From positions 132,688 to 196,687 of the forward strand of contig CAJTCH010000002.1 of the NCBI GenBank assembly GCA_910574715.1: a stretch of 64,000 bases of DNA, in the 5' to 3' direction. Positions 54,395 through 63,392 of this stretch are shown here, piece by piece (the first letter of the stretch is position 1; each line of letters opens with the position of its first letter). The notes under the pieces are model-generated. The model was not told the origin of the DNA. It did not search any database and was given only the letters and a program-made list of their open reading frames with translations. Source of the DNA: Lachnospiraceae bacterium. GTDB lineage: Bacteria > Bacillota > Clostridia > Lachnospirales > Lachnospiraceae. The translations under genes and the position numbers were made by a program.

Positions 54395-55126
54395 CTATCC
54401 CACCTCCTTAAGCTGACGCCCTTTGTCCGATACGGCATACTTCGCTGCAACCTGCATAAACAATTCTTCCAGATGACCGATTTCCGGCATCCCGCCCTGA
54501 TAGCCGAGCGCTCCGTTTGCGATGATTCCGATATGGTCTGCCGTCTGGGCGATCTCGCTTAAGATATGACTTGATACGATCACCGTGATCCCCTCTTCTG
54601 GGAATCTTCGTATCATCTGCCGAAGCTCCTGGATTCCGATCGGGTCAAGTCCGTTGACCGGCTCGTCAAGAACCAACAGCTTAGGCCTGTTGAGCAGTGC
54701 GATCGCGATTCCAAGCCTCTGCTTCATTCCCAGTGAAAATGCACCTGCCCTTTTCTTCCCTGTATCTGTCAGATCCACCAACTCCAATACTTCCCGGATC
54801 CTTTCATCCGGTATATGAAGCATCAGCGCGCGGACTTTCAGATTCTCCCAGGCCGTCAGGTTCTCGTATACGGGCGGCGTCTCGATCAGAGCTCCGATAT
54901 CCGCAAGGTCCTTCCTGCTCCACGGATGACCGTCAAAAAGAATTTCCCCGTCTGTGGGACGCAGGATTCCCGTCAGCATCTTAAGCAATGTGGACTTGCC
55001 CGCTCCGTTCGGACCCAGAAGTCCGTACACGCAGCACTTAGGTACTGCAAGCGAAATATGATCGACGGCATAGTGACCGCGGAATGATTTTGCCAGACAT
55101 TTTGTTTCTAAGATGTTTTGATTCAT
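54395..55126 (-). CDS. Lantibiotic-immunity-type ABC transporter ATPase (MutF/SpaF/BcrA-like)
   Basis: A 243-aa ATP-binding subunit. Walker A is GPNGAGKST (about 38-46), the Q-loop region is ALIETPPVYENLTAWENL, the signature FSLGMKQRLGIAIALLN, Walker B LLVLDEPVNGLDP and the switch VSSHILSEI. The ALIETPP.Y.NLTA motif is typical of the BcrA/SpaF group. The start is the ATG at 55126 with AAGGAGG upstream; the longer frame to 55297 has no ribosome site. No lantibiotic precursor or modification gene is seen nearby. Confidence 0.92.
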   Translation of the reverse strand: MNQNILETKCLAKSFRGHYAVDHISLAVPKCCVYGLLGPNGAGKSTLLKMLTGILRPTDGEILFDGHPWSRKDLADIGALIETPPVYENLTAWENLKVRALMLHIPDERIREVLELVDLTDTGKKRAGAFSLGMKQRLGIAIALLNRPKLLVLDEPVNGLDPIGIQELRQMIRRFPEEGITVIVSSHILSEIAQTADHIGIIANGALGYQGGMPEIGHLEELFMQVAAKYAVSDKGRQLKEVG

Positions 55127-55148
55127 GATTTCCTCCTTATTCCATGCT

Positions 55149-55176
55149 TGTAATGTTCTGCCTGTAATGTTCTGCC
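55149..55176. repeat. Tandem 14-bp repeat upstream of the immunity operon
   Basis: TGTAATGTTCTGCC occurs twice head-to-tail (55149-55162, 55163-55176), 23 nt upstream of the ATPase start. Tandem direct repeats at such positions are typical binding sites for OmpR-type regulators, here the one encoded downstream. Confidence 0.5.
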
Positions 55177-55265
55177 TGATCAGATATCTCTTACCTGCCG
55201 CTGAACTACAAGATAAGAATAGGGCAGAATTATAAGGAAAGTATAAGGAAATCCTCTCTTTTATC

Positions 55266-55293
55266 AAAAAAGCCGCCGGATCACTCCGGCAGC
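55266..55293 (-). terminator. Intrinsic terminator of the sugar-acid operon
   Basis: On the minus strand GCTGCCGGA (55285-55293) pairs with TCCGGCGGC (55272-55280, one G-U) around a 4-nt loop, followed by six U (55266-55271). It lies 35 nt after the gntP stop. Confidence 0.88.
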
Positions 55294-55327
55294 CCATGCA
55301 TACATATACACGTATATTTACATAAAG

Positions 55328-56731
55328 TTACATAAAGATATTCAGCACGATCACTTCCACAACCCCGACTGCCCACGCAACCGTAGATGTGACGGACCAG
55401 ATCGTCAACTGGTCTTTTGCTTCTCTGACGCCGAGCGTCCTGTTTACAACCCAGAAATAACTGTCGTTGAAGTATCCGAAGAACAGTGAACCCACACAGC
55501 ATGCAACTGCTCCAAGCAGCGGGCTTGCACCTGCCGCCACCACGATCGGCGCAGAGATACTGGCCGCTGTGGTCATGGCAACCGTACCGGAACCCTGGAT
55601 GAATCTCATCGCTGTTGAGATGAGCAGCGGCAGGATGATGATCGGGATCGCCGTCTTCGCAAGCCCTTCTGCCATGAATGTTCCAAGACCGGAATCCTTG
55701 ATGATCTGTCCGAGAGCGCCGCCTCCGCCTGTTACCAGCATAATGATACCGGCAGACATCATACCCTTCTCCATCTCTGAGATACAGGTCTGTCTGTCAA
55801 GGTTTCTTCCCAGTGTAAAGATCGCCACCAGAAGTCCCAGTCCTACCGCTACGATCGGCTGTCCAAGGAATATCAGCACTTCCATGAATCCCGCCGTCTT
55901 GCCGAGCGCCGACGCGATCGTATTGATCAGGATCAGAATGATCGGCACGATCAGAGGCATGAATGACTCTAACGTTCCAGGCATTCCTGTAAGATCCATA
56001 GAGAACGCATTCTCATAATCCGGCTCCTGGTAAGGTGCTTCAATAATCTCTCCGCTCTCATCTACGATACGGTAATATTTCTTCGCAAGGACTATTCTCG
56101 CGTAGGCGATACACGCGATCGCCATTGGAAGCGCAAGCGCGATGGTCAGAAGGATGAACTTACCTACGTCAACTCCGAAGATACCACATACACCCAGAGG
56201 ACCCGGTGTCGGCGGAACCAGGGAGTGCGTGATTACAAGCCCGGCCGCCAGGGATACGCCAAGCGCAATGACAGACTTCTTCGTCGCCTTGGATATAGCC
56301 TTGGCGATCGGAGCCAATACCACGAATCCTGAATCACAGAAGATCGGGATGGATACAAGGAACCCGGTCAGCGCCAGGGCTTCCTCCTCCCGTTTCTTCC
56401 CGAACAGCTTAAGGAATGTATGCGCCATCCTCTTCGCCGCTCCCGTCACCTCGAATATCTGCCCCATCATAACGCCGAAACCGATGATAATACCGATACT
56501 TCCAAGCGTACCGCCGAATCCCGACGTAATCGAGTTCACAATACCGAACGTCTTGCCATCCTCAAGCGTAATATTTACCAGAGGCATCCCGCCTACAACA
56601 CCTACAATGACTGTACAGATAATTAGCGCCAGAAACGCCTGCACCTTTGTCTTCAACACCAAAAATATCAGAACGGCAATACCGATTGCCAGACCAATTA
56701 ACATTCTCTGCCCGCTCAGTCCATTTACCAT
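55328..56731 (-). CDS. GntP-family gluconate/sugar-acid permease
   Basis: A 467-aa inner-membrane proton symporter with about 12-14 helices. FGGTLGSIGIIIGFGVMMG, the Pro/Gly-rich SLVPPTPGPLGVCGIFG and a C-terminal QGSGTVAMTTAASI are the GntP signatures. Given its operon (PdxA2, two DUF1537 kinases, a hydroxyacid dehydrogenase), the substrate is more likely a four-carbon sugar acid such as threonate or erythronate than gluconate. It is the last gene of the minus-strand operon, separated from pdxA2 by a 218-nt gap with a possible operator. Confidence 0.9.
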   Translation of the reverse strand: MVNGLSGQRMLIGLAIGIAVLIFLVLKTKVQAFLALIICTVIVGVVGGMPLVNITLEDGKTFGIVNSITSGFGGTLGSIGIIIGFGVMMGQIFEVTGAAKRMAHTFLKLFGKKREEEALALTGFLVSIPIFCDSGFVVLAPIAKAISKATKKSVIALGVSLAAGLVITHSLVPPTPGPLGVCGIFGVDVGKFILLTIALALPMAIACIAYARIVLAKKYYRIVDESGEIIEAPYQEPDYENAFSMDLTGMPGTLESFMPLIVPIILILINTIASALGKTAGFMEVLIFLGQPIVAVGLGLLVAIFTLGRNLDRQTCISEMEKGMMSAGIIMLVTGGGGALGQIIKDSGLGTFMAEGLAKTAIPIIILPLLISTAMRFIQGSGTVAMTTAASISAPIVVAAGASPLLGAVACCVGSLFFGYFNDSYFWVVNRTLGVREAKDQLTIWSVTSTVAWAVGVVEVIVLNIFM

Positions 56732-56818
56732 ACTAGACCTCCTCTTCCTTTTCTAATTTCCACTATGCTTCTATGGTTAAATATGTTAAAATGTTGTCAG
56801 GCATACGCCAATATGCCT

Positions 56819-56826
56819 GGTATACC
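56819..56826. promoter_or_regulatory. Possible second GntR-type operator before gntP
   Basis: The 8-bp palindrome GGTATACC in the context CCTGGTATACCGGCG resembles the core of the perfect operator at 61809-61822. The gap 56732-56949 also holds hairpins of 7 bp (CGGCGGC-ACA-GCCGCCG, about 56827-56843) and 9 bp (TGGCACGTT/AACGTGTCA) but no gene. Confidence 0.4.
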
Positions 56827-56949
56827 GGCGGCACAGCCGCCGTACATTTCAAAGTGCTGGCACGTTCATAATCAGGGTTAACGTGTCAGCGTACCAGTGT
56901 CTCATTCACGCCGGACAAGACACCTTCTTAATTGCTTCTTATTTGCTTC

Positions 56950-57948
56950 TTATTTTGTGAAATTCGGCGCGTATTTTGCCGCCAGCAATATTGCTTCGAT
57001 CATGCTGACCGCGCTCACGATCCCCTTTCCCGCAATGTCAAATGCAGTTCCGTGATCCACGGAGGTTCGAAGGATCGGCATTCCGTTGGTGATCGCGATG
57101 GTCTTCTCAAAATCAAGAGTCTTCGTCGCAATATGGCCCTGGTCGTGATACAGGGACAGCACGCTGTTGTACTTGCCGATAGCAGCCTGGTGGAATACGG
57201 AATCCGCACCGATCGGCCCAACTACATTGTAGCCCTCTGCCTGCAGTTCTTCGACGGCCGGCGTAATCTCATTCACTTCCTCCCAGCCGAATAATCCATG
57301 TTCTCCGCTGTGCGGATTCAACCCGGCAACTGCCATCGTTCCGTCTGATACCCCAAGCTTCTTAAGCGCTTCCAGACACCGCTTCACATAGTCCTTGATT
57401 CTCTCCTTCGTGATCATATCAAGCATCTCTCTTAAGGATACATGCCTCGTCAGGAAGAATACGCGCATACCGTTCGTCTCGAACATGGTCAGCGGATCCT
57501 CGGTGTCAGTGAGAGCGCCGAAGATCTCTGTATGTCCGATAAAATTAATTCCGCCCGCGCGCAGCGACTCTTTGTTGATCGGCGTCGTGGCTACGGCATC
57601 GACCTTGCCCTCATTTGCAAGCTCGATACTTTTTGTAATATATTCATATGCGGCCTTCCCGCACATTCCATTGACACGGCCGAACTCAAAATTCCCCATA
57701 TCAACATTGCCAAGATCAATGAGATTCAGGACTCCCTCACGGAAATCCCCTTCTTCCGGTCCGTTTATCACATGGACCGTAAGATCCTCGCCGGCTATCC
57801 TGACGGCATTTTCCATAACGGTCTTATCTCCCACAACGATACAATCCGCCGCGTTAAATACTTCCTTAGAAGCGACTGATTTGGCGACGATCTCCGGTCC
57901 TACTCCCGCCGGATCCCCAATAGGTACTGCGATTAGTGATTTTCCCAT
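56950..57948 (-). CDS. pdxA2: PdxA2-type 4-phospho-D-threonate dehydrogenase
   Basis: A 332-aa metal-dependent NAD dehydrogenase-decarboxylase of the PdxA fold. It starts [19 protein letters not shown]. Metal and substrate histidines lie in [18 protein letters not shown] and [14 protein letters not shown]. Classical PdxA serves vitamin B6 synthesis, but the PdxA2 subgroup, found next to DUF1537 kinases as here, oxidises and decarboxylates D-threonate/D-erythronate 4-phosphate to dihydroxyacetone phosphate. The context supports PdxA2. It lies 58 nt after the 434-aa kinase. Confidence 0.88.
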   Translation of the reverse strand: MGKSLIAVPIGDPAGVGPEIVAKSVASKEVFNAADCIVVGDKTVMENAVRIAGEDLTVHVINGPEEGDFREGVLNLIDLGNVDMGNFEFGRVNGMCGKAAYEYITKSIELANEGKVDAVATTPINKESLRAGGINFIGHTEIFGALTDTEDPLTMFETNGMRVFFLTRHVSLREMLDMITKERIKDYVKRCLEALKKLGVSDGTMAVAGLNPHSGEHGLFGWEEVNEITPAVEELQAEGYNVVGPIGADSVFHQAAIGKYNSVLSLYHDQGHIATKTLDFEKTIAITNGMPILRTSVDHGTAFDIAGKGIVSAVSMIEAILLAAKYAPNFTK

Positions 57949-58006
57949 AATTCCTCATCCTTTCTTAATTAATACATTGATAAATAGACTGCCTGTATAC
58001 GGCGCG

Positions 58007-59311
58007 TCAGATAAACAGCTTCTCCTTCAGATATGTAATACACTGATTGATCGCATCGCGGCCGCCCTGGCTTCCGCCCTTAGTGATAATGTGGACGCCC
58101 TCGAATTCCCCCTTAAGGAACTGTCCGTATGCGGCCAATGGAAGCACCTCATCCTTAAGCGACAATCCCGCCGTATCGAATCTCTCACAAACTGCCACCG
58201 TCACATCCCCTCCGCTGGTATACAGCCCGCGAAATGTAGGCTCCGCCTTGAAGATCCGGTAAGTGATCTCTGCAAACGCACCGTTGATCATACCTGTCAC
58301 CTCATCCATGGAACAATTATAGCGCTCCATATAAGGCTTGAAATCGATCCTGTTCTCCGGGTAGATCCCGTCCCCTGTCACGGTGCAGACCGCATTGCGC
58401 CCGCATTCGTTAAGGATCTCTTCTGCTACCCGGGAAGTCTCCGCCTCTCTTCTGCCTTTAGACTCCAGCAGCTCTCTGGTATTGACGAACACATTATAGG
58501 TCCTCTGAGACAGCCACAGCTCTTTCATCTGTGCGGTCGTGTTCGGATTGACGCTCCCCACCACCGCCAGGATCTTACTCTTCTCCTTCTTCTGGGACGG
58601 CGTGATCAGCTTCCGGGCAAGCGTAGCCGTAAATACACCCGGATCCACCGCAACCACCTTAAGCCCGCTTGTGATCACCGCGTCTGCGATCAGATCAAGA
58701 TCTTCCTGCGTGATACAGTCAAGGACAATGATCCTGCTGCCGCTTAACACACACTGATTCATCAGATCCGCAAGATAATGCTTCCCATGCATCAGATCTT
58801 TCAGTTGGATGGACGAAACCTTGTATCTGCTCTGTTCGTCGAAGAGAACCGCAACCTCCGAGATCTTGACAGGCGTCTTCGGATCAATGGCAATATCCGT
58901 CTTATGAAGCGGCAGACCGCCCACAAGCATATAGCCTCCGGCTACGATCCTGCCGGAAGACGGGAAACAGGGAGCCGCAACCGCGATATAGTCATCCCCG
59001 AGACAATCCAGCATGGCGTCCGTCTCGCTTCCCAAATTCCCCCTTAAGGTACTGTCGATCCGTTTCGAATATACCTTTACATCGTCTCCCTTCAGCAGAC
59101 TGCACACGTTATATACTCTGTTGTACGCCATCTTCGGCTCTATGCCGCGGCTGTCTGTCGGATACAGTACACAGTCACAATCCGTCAGGGTCGACAGCTC
59201 GATCCGTTCTGTGTTCATCACTGTGTATGCTTCGTAATTCATTTTTTTCAGAAGTACACCGGTGGCATTGGCTCCTGTCAGGTCATCAGCTATTACAACA
59301 CACTGAGACAT
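58007..59311 (-). CDS. Four-carbon acid sugar kinase (DUF1537, first paralog)
   Basis: A 434-aa ATP-dependent kinase of the DUF1537 family. The N-terminal substrate domain has VIADDLTGANATGVLL (residues 6-21) and SKRIDSTLRGNLGSE; the C-terminal nucleotide-binding part has YTSGGDVT and IITKGGSQGGRDA. In this family D-threonate or oxo-tetronates are phosphorylated at the terminal hydroxyl; a partner PdxA2 is encoded directly after. This copy is closest in context to the D-threonate kinase type (DtnK). It shares only motifs with the second copy, so the two probably handle different acids. Confidence 0.86.
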   Translation of the reverse strand: MSQCVVIADDLTGANATGVLLKKMNYEAYTVMNTERIELSTLTDCDCVLYPTDSRGIEPKMAYNRVYNVCSLLKGDDVKVYSKRIDSTLRGNLGSETDAMLDCLGDDYIAVAAPCFPSSGRIVAGGYMLVGGLPLHKTDIAIDPKTPVKISEVAVLFDEQSRYKVSSIQLKDLMHGKHYLADLMNQCVLSGSRIIVLDCITQEDLDLIADAVITSGLKVVAVDPGVFTATLARKLITPSQKKEKSKILAVVGSVNPNTTAQMKELWLSQRTYNVFVNTRELLESKGRREAETSRVAEEILNECGRNAVCTVTGDGIYPENRIDFKPYMERYNCSMDEVTGMINGAFAEITYRIFKAEPTFRGLYTSGGDVTVAVCERFDTAGLSLKDEVLPLAAYGQFLKGEFEGVHIITKGGSQGGRDAINQCITYLKEKLFI

Positions 59312-59422
59312 AACCAGCCTCCTTCCTATAAACTATTTCTTACAAAATCAGCTAATCGCACAAATTATATGTTTGAATTTGTTTATTTTCACCAACCGAA
59401 CGCTTTCTAATGATTAAAGTGA

Positions 59423-60844
59423 TCAGCCGATCAGCACCTCTACAGCCTCTTTTAGGGTCTGTATCTCTCCCACATTTCCCGGGAAGATGACATACGGGGT
59501 CATTGGAAATTTGCTCTCTTCCCCTGTCTGCCACACCGGGATCCCCGGTTCGATCTGTCCAAGCACATTTGCCTTCTTCACCGCAAGAGCCTTTGTCCCC
59601 ACATCACTGGAGGTGATTCCGCCCTTTGCGATCACAAAGCTTGGAGTGATGCTAAGCCTTCCTACCAATGACTGCACCGCGTCAGAGATCTTCACGGACA
59701 GTCTGAGTTCATCCTCCTTATCTCCCGTATCCGCCGTGATCAGCGCACGCGTCGTATAGCAGCATACGGTCCTGCCGGCTTTGATGCACGCTTCCTCTCT
59801 GTCAAGGCATCTCCTAACCTCTGCCTCGAACGCCGCGTCGTCTGTCACCAGCGTTGCGTCTAACTCAATAAATTCAATGCCGGACAGTTCTTTTAAGGCC
59901 TCTACCTGCTTCGTCGTCTTGTCTGTGTGCGAGCCGACTACTACGATCCCGCCGTTCGCCGTCTCTTTGACGACCATCTGATCTCTGGTAAGAAGCGGCT
60001 GGTCTGTCACTGCCCCCATTACCTTCACGATCGCTGCCGCCGTACGGAACATGAACACCTTTCCCTTCGCCATGGCACGGAACAGAGCCACGCAGAACAC
60101 CTTTACATCCGCATAATCGACCGCATTGACGATGATCTTGTTGAAATCCTTCACCTCCATCAACTGCGCCTCGATCTTGTCTATATCCATGCTGTGAATA
60201 TCTTCAAGAGATATGCAGGTCACATCGGACGCCTTATAAGCTCCCCTGGTCTTCTCCTCCACATATTCCGGCATGGTTGCCGCGGTGTATCCAAAGGTCT
60301 TGTCTTTGGCGAATTCCGTCTCATTTGCCGGGACAAGCTCATCGCCGTACTTTACATAATGTACATTATCAATGGTGAACCTGCCGCCTTCCTTGAAGAA
60401 CGGACAGAGAATCTCTCCGTCGACAGTCTTACCGGTATTCTGCTCGTAACTCTTCTTAAGAAGCTCTGTCTCCAGGGGATAATGTCCGCGCAAAGTGCTG
60501 TCGCTGCGGCTGATAAATATGTATTCCTTCCCCGTCTCCCTGGCGACCTCATCCACGGCCGCCGCAATCTCATTGTGCGCTTTCGTTGTCTGCTCTGCTG
60601 TAAAGCCTCTGGAATTAGTCAGCACATAGAACAGATTGTTCTCCTCTTCAAACCCCTGACGGATGCTGTCCTTCTCCCAATTGGTATATACCGATATATC
60701 ATGGACCGTCTGCACGCCTGTCGGGTCGTCATCCAACACTACGATCTTCTTGTTATTTGCTTCGATTTCTTTCTTTAATAAAGCGTCAATGTGCGCCTCA
60801 TCTATTTTCTTATAAGAAGTCAGCGCCCCTGCACCTATTGCCAT
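59423..60844 (-). CDS. Four-carbon acid sugar kinase (DUF1537, second paralog)
   Basis: A 473-aa kinase of the same family but a different branch. The substrate domain has VVLDDDPTGVQTVHDISVYT and SRSDSTLRGHYPLETE; the C-terminal domain has VVVGSHTDKTTKQ, KGGITSSDVGTKAL and PGNVGE. It is longer than the first paralog and has an extra N-terminal helix (about 1-35). The start at 60844 has AGGAGG eight bases upstream; the in-frame ATG at 60850 is too close to it. It directly follows the dehydrogenase gene and may phosphorylate its oxidation product. Confidence 0.86.
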   Translation of the reverse strand: MAIGAGALTSYKKIDEAHIDALLKKEIEANNKKIVVLDDDPTGVQTVHDISVYTNWEKDSIRQGFEEENNLFYVLTNSRGFTAEQTTKAHNEIAAAVDEVARETGKEYIFISRSDSTLRGHYPLETELLKKSYEQNTGKTVDGEILCPFFKEGGRFTIDNVHYVKYGDELVPANETEFAKDKTFGYTAATMPEYVEEKTRGAYKASDVTCISLEDIHSMDIDKIEAQLMEVKDFNKIIVNAVDYADVKVFCVALFRAMAKGKVFMFRTAAAIVKVMGAVTDQPLLTRDQMVVKETANGGIVVVGSHTDKTTKQVEALKELSGIEFIELDATLVTDDAAFEAEVRRCLDREEACIKAGRTVCCYTTRALITADTGDKEDELRLSVKISDAVQSLVGRLSITPSFVIAKGGITSSDVGTKALAVKKANVLGQIEPGIPVWQTGEESKFPMTPYVIFPGNVGEIQTLKEAVEVLIG

Positions 60845-60861
60845 GATCATTTCCTCCTGAT

Positions 60862-61749
60862 CTAGTTCATTTTTTTAACTTCAACATCAGCCAGCTTCTC
60901 AAAATATTGCACGATTCCGCCGTGATCGTCGTTCATATGTCCGTGGATCTTCAATGTCTGAAGGATCTCGTAGAGCTGTGCCGTATAAGGAATCGGAACG
61001 TCGATCGAGTGAGCTGTGTTCACCACATTCTTGATATCCTTGTGATTGATACGGATCGGACCGCCCGGCTTGAAATTACGCTCTACGATCATCGGGATCT
61101 TAGCATCCAAAACCGCGCTTCCCGCCAGTCCTCCCCTGATCGCTTCATATACCTTCTGAGGATCAGCTCCCGCCTTAGCCGCCAGAACAAACGCCTCAGA
61201 CACTACTGCGATCGTGTTATTGACAATCACCTGATTGGCAAGCTTTGTAACGCTTCCGCTTCCGCTTCCGCCGATCAGCAAAGCCGAAGATCCCAGGATA
61301 TCGAAATACTCCTTCATCTCATTAAAGTCCTTCTCATCTCCGCCTGCCATGATCGCAAGCGTTCCCGCGATCGCTCCCGGTTCCCCGCCGGATACCGGCG
61401 CATCTACGAAGCCGACGCCCTTCTCCTTCAACGCCTGGTAACAATCCTGGGACTCTACCGGAGTCACAGAACTCATATCACAGATTACGGTTCCTGCTTT
61501 CACGGTTGAAGCCACGCCGCCTTCACCGAACAGGATCGATTTCGTGATCTCCCCGCTCGGAACCATGATAATGATCCGTTCGCACCGTTCTCCAATCTCT
61601 GCGTAGCTTGCTTCTTCTGCGCCCGCTGCGACCACATCCGCAACCGCTTCCTTGTTCAGATCTGCAACCAGGAGATCCACTCCCGCCTTCAGCATGTTCT
61701 TCGCCATTGGTCTTCCCATGATGCCAAGTCCGATAAATCCTACCTTCAT
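60862..61749 (-). CDS. 3-hydroxyacid dehydrogenase (GarR/LtnD-like)
   Basis: A 295-aa NAD(P)-dependent beta-hydroxyacid dehydrogenase. KVGFIGLGIMGRPMAKNML binds the cofactor, FVDAPVSGGEPGA contacts the substrate, the catalytic lysine is in VTKLANQVIVNN (about 170), and INHKDIKNV is near the C-terminus. Tartronate-semialdehyde reductases (GarR) and threonate dehydrogenases (LtnD) share these motifs; the DUF1537 neighbours favour a threonate-like substrate. It is the first gene of the operon and is transcribed away from gntR. Confidence 0.86.
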   Translation of the reverse strand: MKVGFIGLGIMGRPMAKNMLKAGVDLLVADLNKEAVADVVAAGAEEASYAEIGERCERIIIMVPSGEITKSILFGEGGVASTVKAGTVICDMSSVTPVESQDCYQALKEKGVGFVDAPVSGGEPGAIAGTLAIMAGGDEKDFNEMKEYFDILGSSALLIGGSGSGSVTKLANQVIVNNTIAVVSEAFVLAAKAGADPQKVYEAIRGGLAGSAVLDAKIPMIVERNFKPGGPIRINHKDIKNVVNTAHSIDVPIPYTAQLYEILQTLKIHGHMNDDHGGIVQYFEKLADVEVKKMN

Positions 61750-61796
61750 TCTTCTTACTTCCTTTCTTATATGTTCATTATTCCTTCGATGTACTC

Positions 61797-61825
61797 ACTT
61801 TACTACATACCGGTATACCGGTCAA
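61797..61825 (-). promoter_or_regulatory. Promoter of the sugar-acid operon, covered by an operator
   Basis: On the minus strand TTGACC (61820-61825), 17-nt spacer, TAAAGT (61797-61802). The perfect 14-bp palindrome ACCGGTATACCGGT (61809-61822) overlaps the -35, so a bound GntR-type repressor would block the promoter. Confidence 0.6.
61809..61822. promoter_or_regulatory. Candidate GntR-type operator
   Basis: The palindrome ACCGGTATACCGGT is symmetric over all 14 bases and resembles GGTATACC-core sites of FCD-class GntR regulators. It lies between the divergent dehydrogenase and gntR genes; the core recurs at 56819-56826. Confidence 0.6.
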
Positions 61826-61899
61826 GTGTTTCGGAGGAATTCACGCTCTTTCTCACTTTTATACAGTTTTAATCTCTCATTTTTGTGCATAATTTTTTA

Positions 61900-61929
61900 T
61901 TGACACTGACGTAGACCACACTATATACT
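61900..61929 (+). promoter_or_regulatory. Promoter of the GntR regulator gene
   Basis: TTGACA (61900-61905), 18-nt spacer, TATACT (61924-61929), 37 nt before the ATG. Confidence 0.55.
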
Positions 61930-61965
61930 GATAACAATTATTACGCCAGCAGAGGATTGAATATT

Positions 61966-62610
61966 ATGACACCGTTAAATAAACAGGCATACCAACACCT
62001 GCAGAAGTTGATCATTCAGGGAGAATTCGAATATAACAAGATCTATTCGGAGACGAAGCTGTCAAGGGAGCTCGGCATCTCACGCACTCCGTTCCGCGAT
62101 GCCGTTCACAGGCTCGCCCAGGAGGGCTACATCGATATTATCCCTAGCAAAGGCTTCATGCTCCACCAATTGACGCGCCAGGACATCGACGAGACGTTCC
62201 AGGTCCGTTCTGCCCTGGAATGTTACTGCACTCTCGCGATCACGAAGGCGCACAAGAACCGTTCTGTCAAGAAGTTATTAAAAGAACTGCGCATGCTGAC
62301 CGATATTTTAAAGGAGATCATGGATTCGGGCGGTTCTATCGAAGAATTCTGTGAATATGATTTCCAATACCATACCAAGATCATCGACTACTCCGAAAAC
62401 CGTCAGTTCGTCTCCATCTTCGCTACCTTCAAGTACCGCATGCGCAAGCTCGCCGAGCTTTCCCTTGCCCACGAAGGCCGTATGCAGGATACCTATGAGG
62501 AACATCTTGCTATCGTGGAAGCTATGGAGAACAATGATACGGAACACATCTACGAGATCACACTCGCCCATATGAATACGGCACGCAAGATCAATCTGGA
62601 CGATCTGTAG
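61966..62610 (+). CDS. GntR-family transcriptional regulator (FCD class)
   Basis: A 214-aa dimeric DNA-binding protein. Residues 1-65 form a GntR winged helix (YSETKLSRELGISRTPFRDA as the helix-turn-helix, RLAQEGYIDIIPSKGFML the wing). Residues 75-214 form an all-helical FCD effector domain with metal-type residues in EYDFQYHTKI, and with the conserved His in TYEEHLAIVEAM and TLAHMNTA. It probably represses the divergent sugar-acid operon until a pathway intermediate binds. The ATG at 61966, with GAGG ten bases upstream, is preferred to the TTG at 61957. Confidence 0.9.
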   Translation: MTPLNKQAYQHLQKLIIQGEFEYNKIYSETKLSRELGISRTPFRDAVHRLAQEGYIDIIPSKGFMLHQLTRQDIDETFQVRSALECYCTLAITKAHKNRSVKKLLKELRMLTDILKEIMDSGGSIEEFCEYDFQYHTKIIDYSENRQFVSIFATFKYRMRKLAELSLAHEGRMQDTYEEHLAIVEAMENNDTEHIYEITLAHMNTARKINLDDL

Positions 62611-62697
62611 CCTGCGGATCATCCAGACCGATCTCCTTTTGTGCCTGCATAGCTATTTTAATAATAAAATTGATAACTGTAATAATTAGAGTATGCG

Positions 62698-62724
62698 CTA
62701 CGTCGATTGACGACAACGACGTAG
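62698..62724. repeat. Inverted repeat between convergent gntR and the ABC permease
   Basis: CTACGTCG (62698-62705) and CGACGTAG (62717-62724), 8 bp with an 11-nt spacer. It may be a weak terminator for either gene. The remainder of 62611-62786 shows nothing recognisable. Confidence 0.35.
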
Positions 62725-62786
62725 ATGGAAAATCAGGCAAGTTATATGGCTGGTTACTTATTTTTCGGTGTACTAGAATCAAAATC

Positions 62787-63392
62787 CTATACTTCCCTTG
62801 CCGCAACCACCTTCCCTGCAATCACCCAGGATACAGTGAATGCCAATGCACCAACTGCCATACCGACTGACAGCGCTGCCATCCTCTGCCTGATCACCGA
62901 AGTCAATCCCATGATCAGCGCAACTGACAGCGGATACGCAAGCATGGAGCCCATCACACTCTTCTCCTCACTCAGCAGGAAATAGCACGGCAGAATCAAG
63001 CTCCCTGCCAACAGCGCCATAGTAACACTGATACAGAAGAACAAGACAAAATTGTCATAATCTAAAGTTCCAGTCACCATAAGGGCTGTCAGAGAACATA
63101 CCGTTCCAGCCAAAAGCCCGAATACACTGAGAAACAGATACATCAAATATTTGCTGCTGACCATCCTCTCTCCGGAAACCGGAAACGCCGCGCTTAAACG
63201 GGTCCATCCGCATGCCTTATCCATATTGATGGTCGATGCCTCCACCATACCCGTCATAACCGTTGCCAGGATCAGCAGTACCTGAGGAGAGACCAGATAA
63301 GACAGCCCCGCTCCGATCACCAGGAATACCCCGGTCATCATGATCACAACCGATCGTATCATATAGAAATCCTTCACTAATAATCCTCTCAT
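62787..63392 (-). CDS. ABC-2 family transporter permease
   Basis: A 201-aa membrane protein with about six helices (DFYMIRSVVIMMTGVFLVIG as the first, and long hydrophobic stretches around 115-150 and 170-195). The layout MRGLLVKDFYMIR and the polar loop GWTRLSAAFPVSGERMVSSKY after the second helix match the ABC-2 permease group (ABC2_membrane_5) found in Lachnospiraceae. It begins directly after the ATPase gene and forms a two-component exporter with it. The substrate is unknown; a peptide or drug is typical. Confidence 0.8.
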   Translation of the reverse strand: MRGLLVKDFYMIRSVVIMMTGVFLVIGAGLSYLVSPQVLLILATVMTGMVEASTINMDKACGWTRLSAAFPVSGERMVSSKYLMYLFLSVFGLLAGTVCSLTALMVTGTLDYDNFVLFFCISVTMALLAGSLILPCYFLLSEEKSVMGSMLAYPLSVALIMGLTSVIRQRMAALSVGMAVGALAFTVSWVIAGKVVAAREV

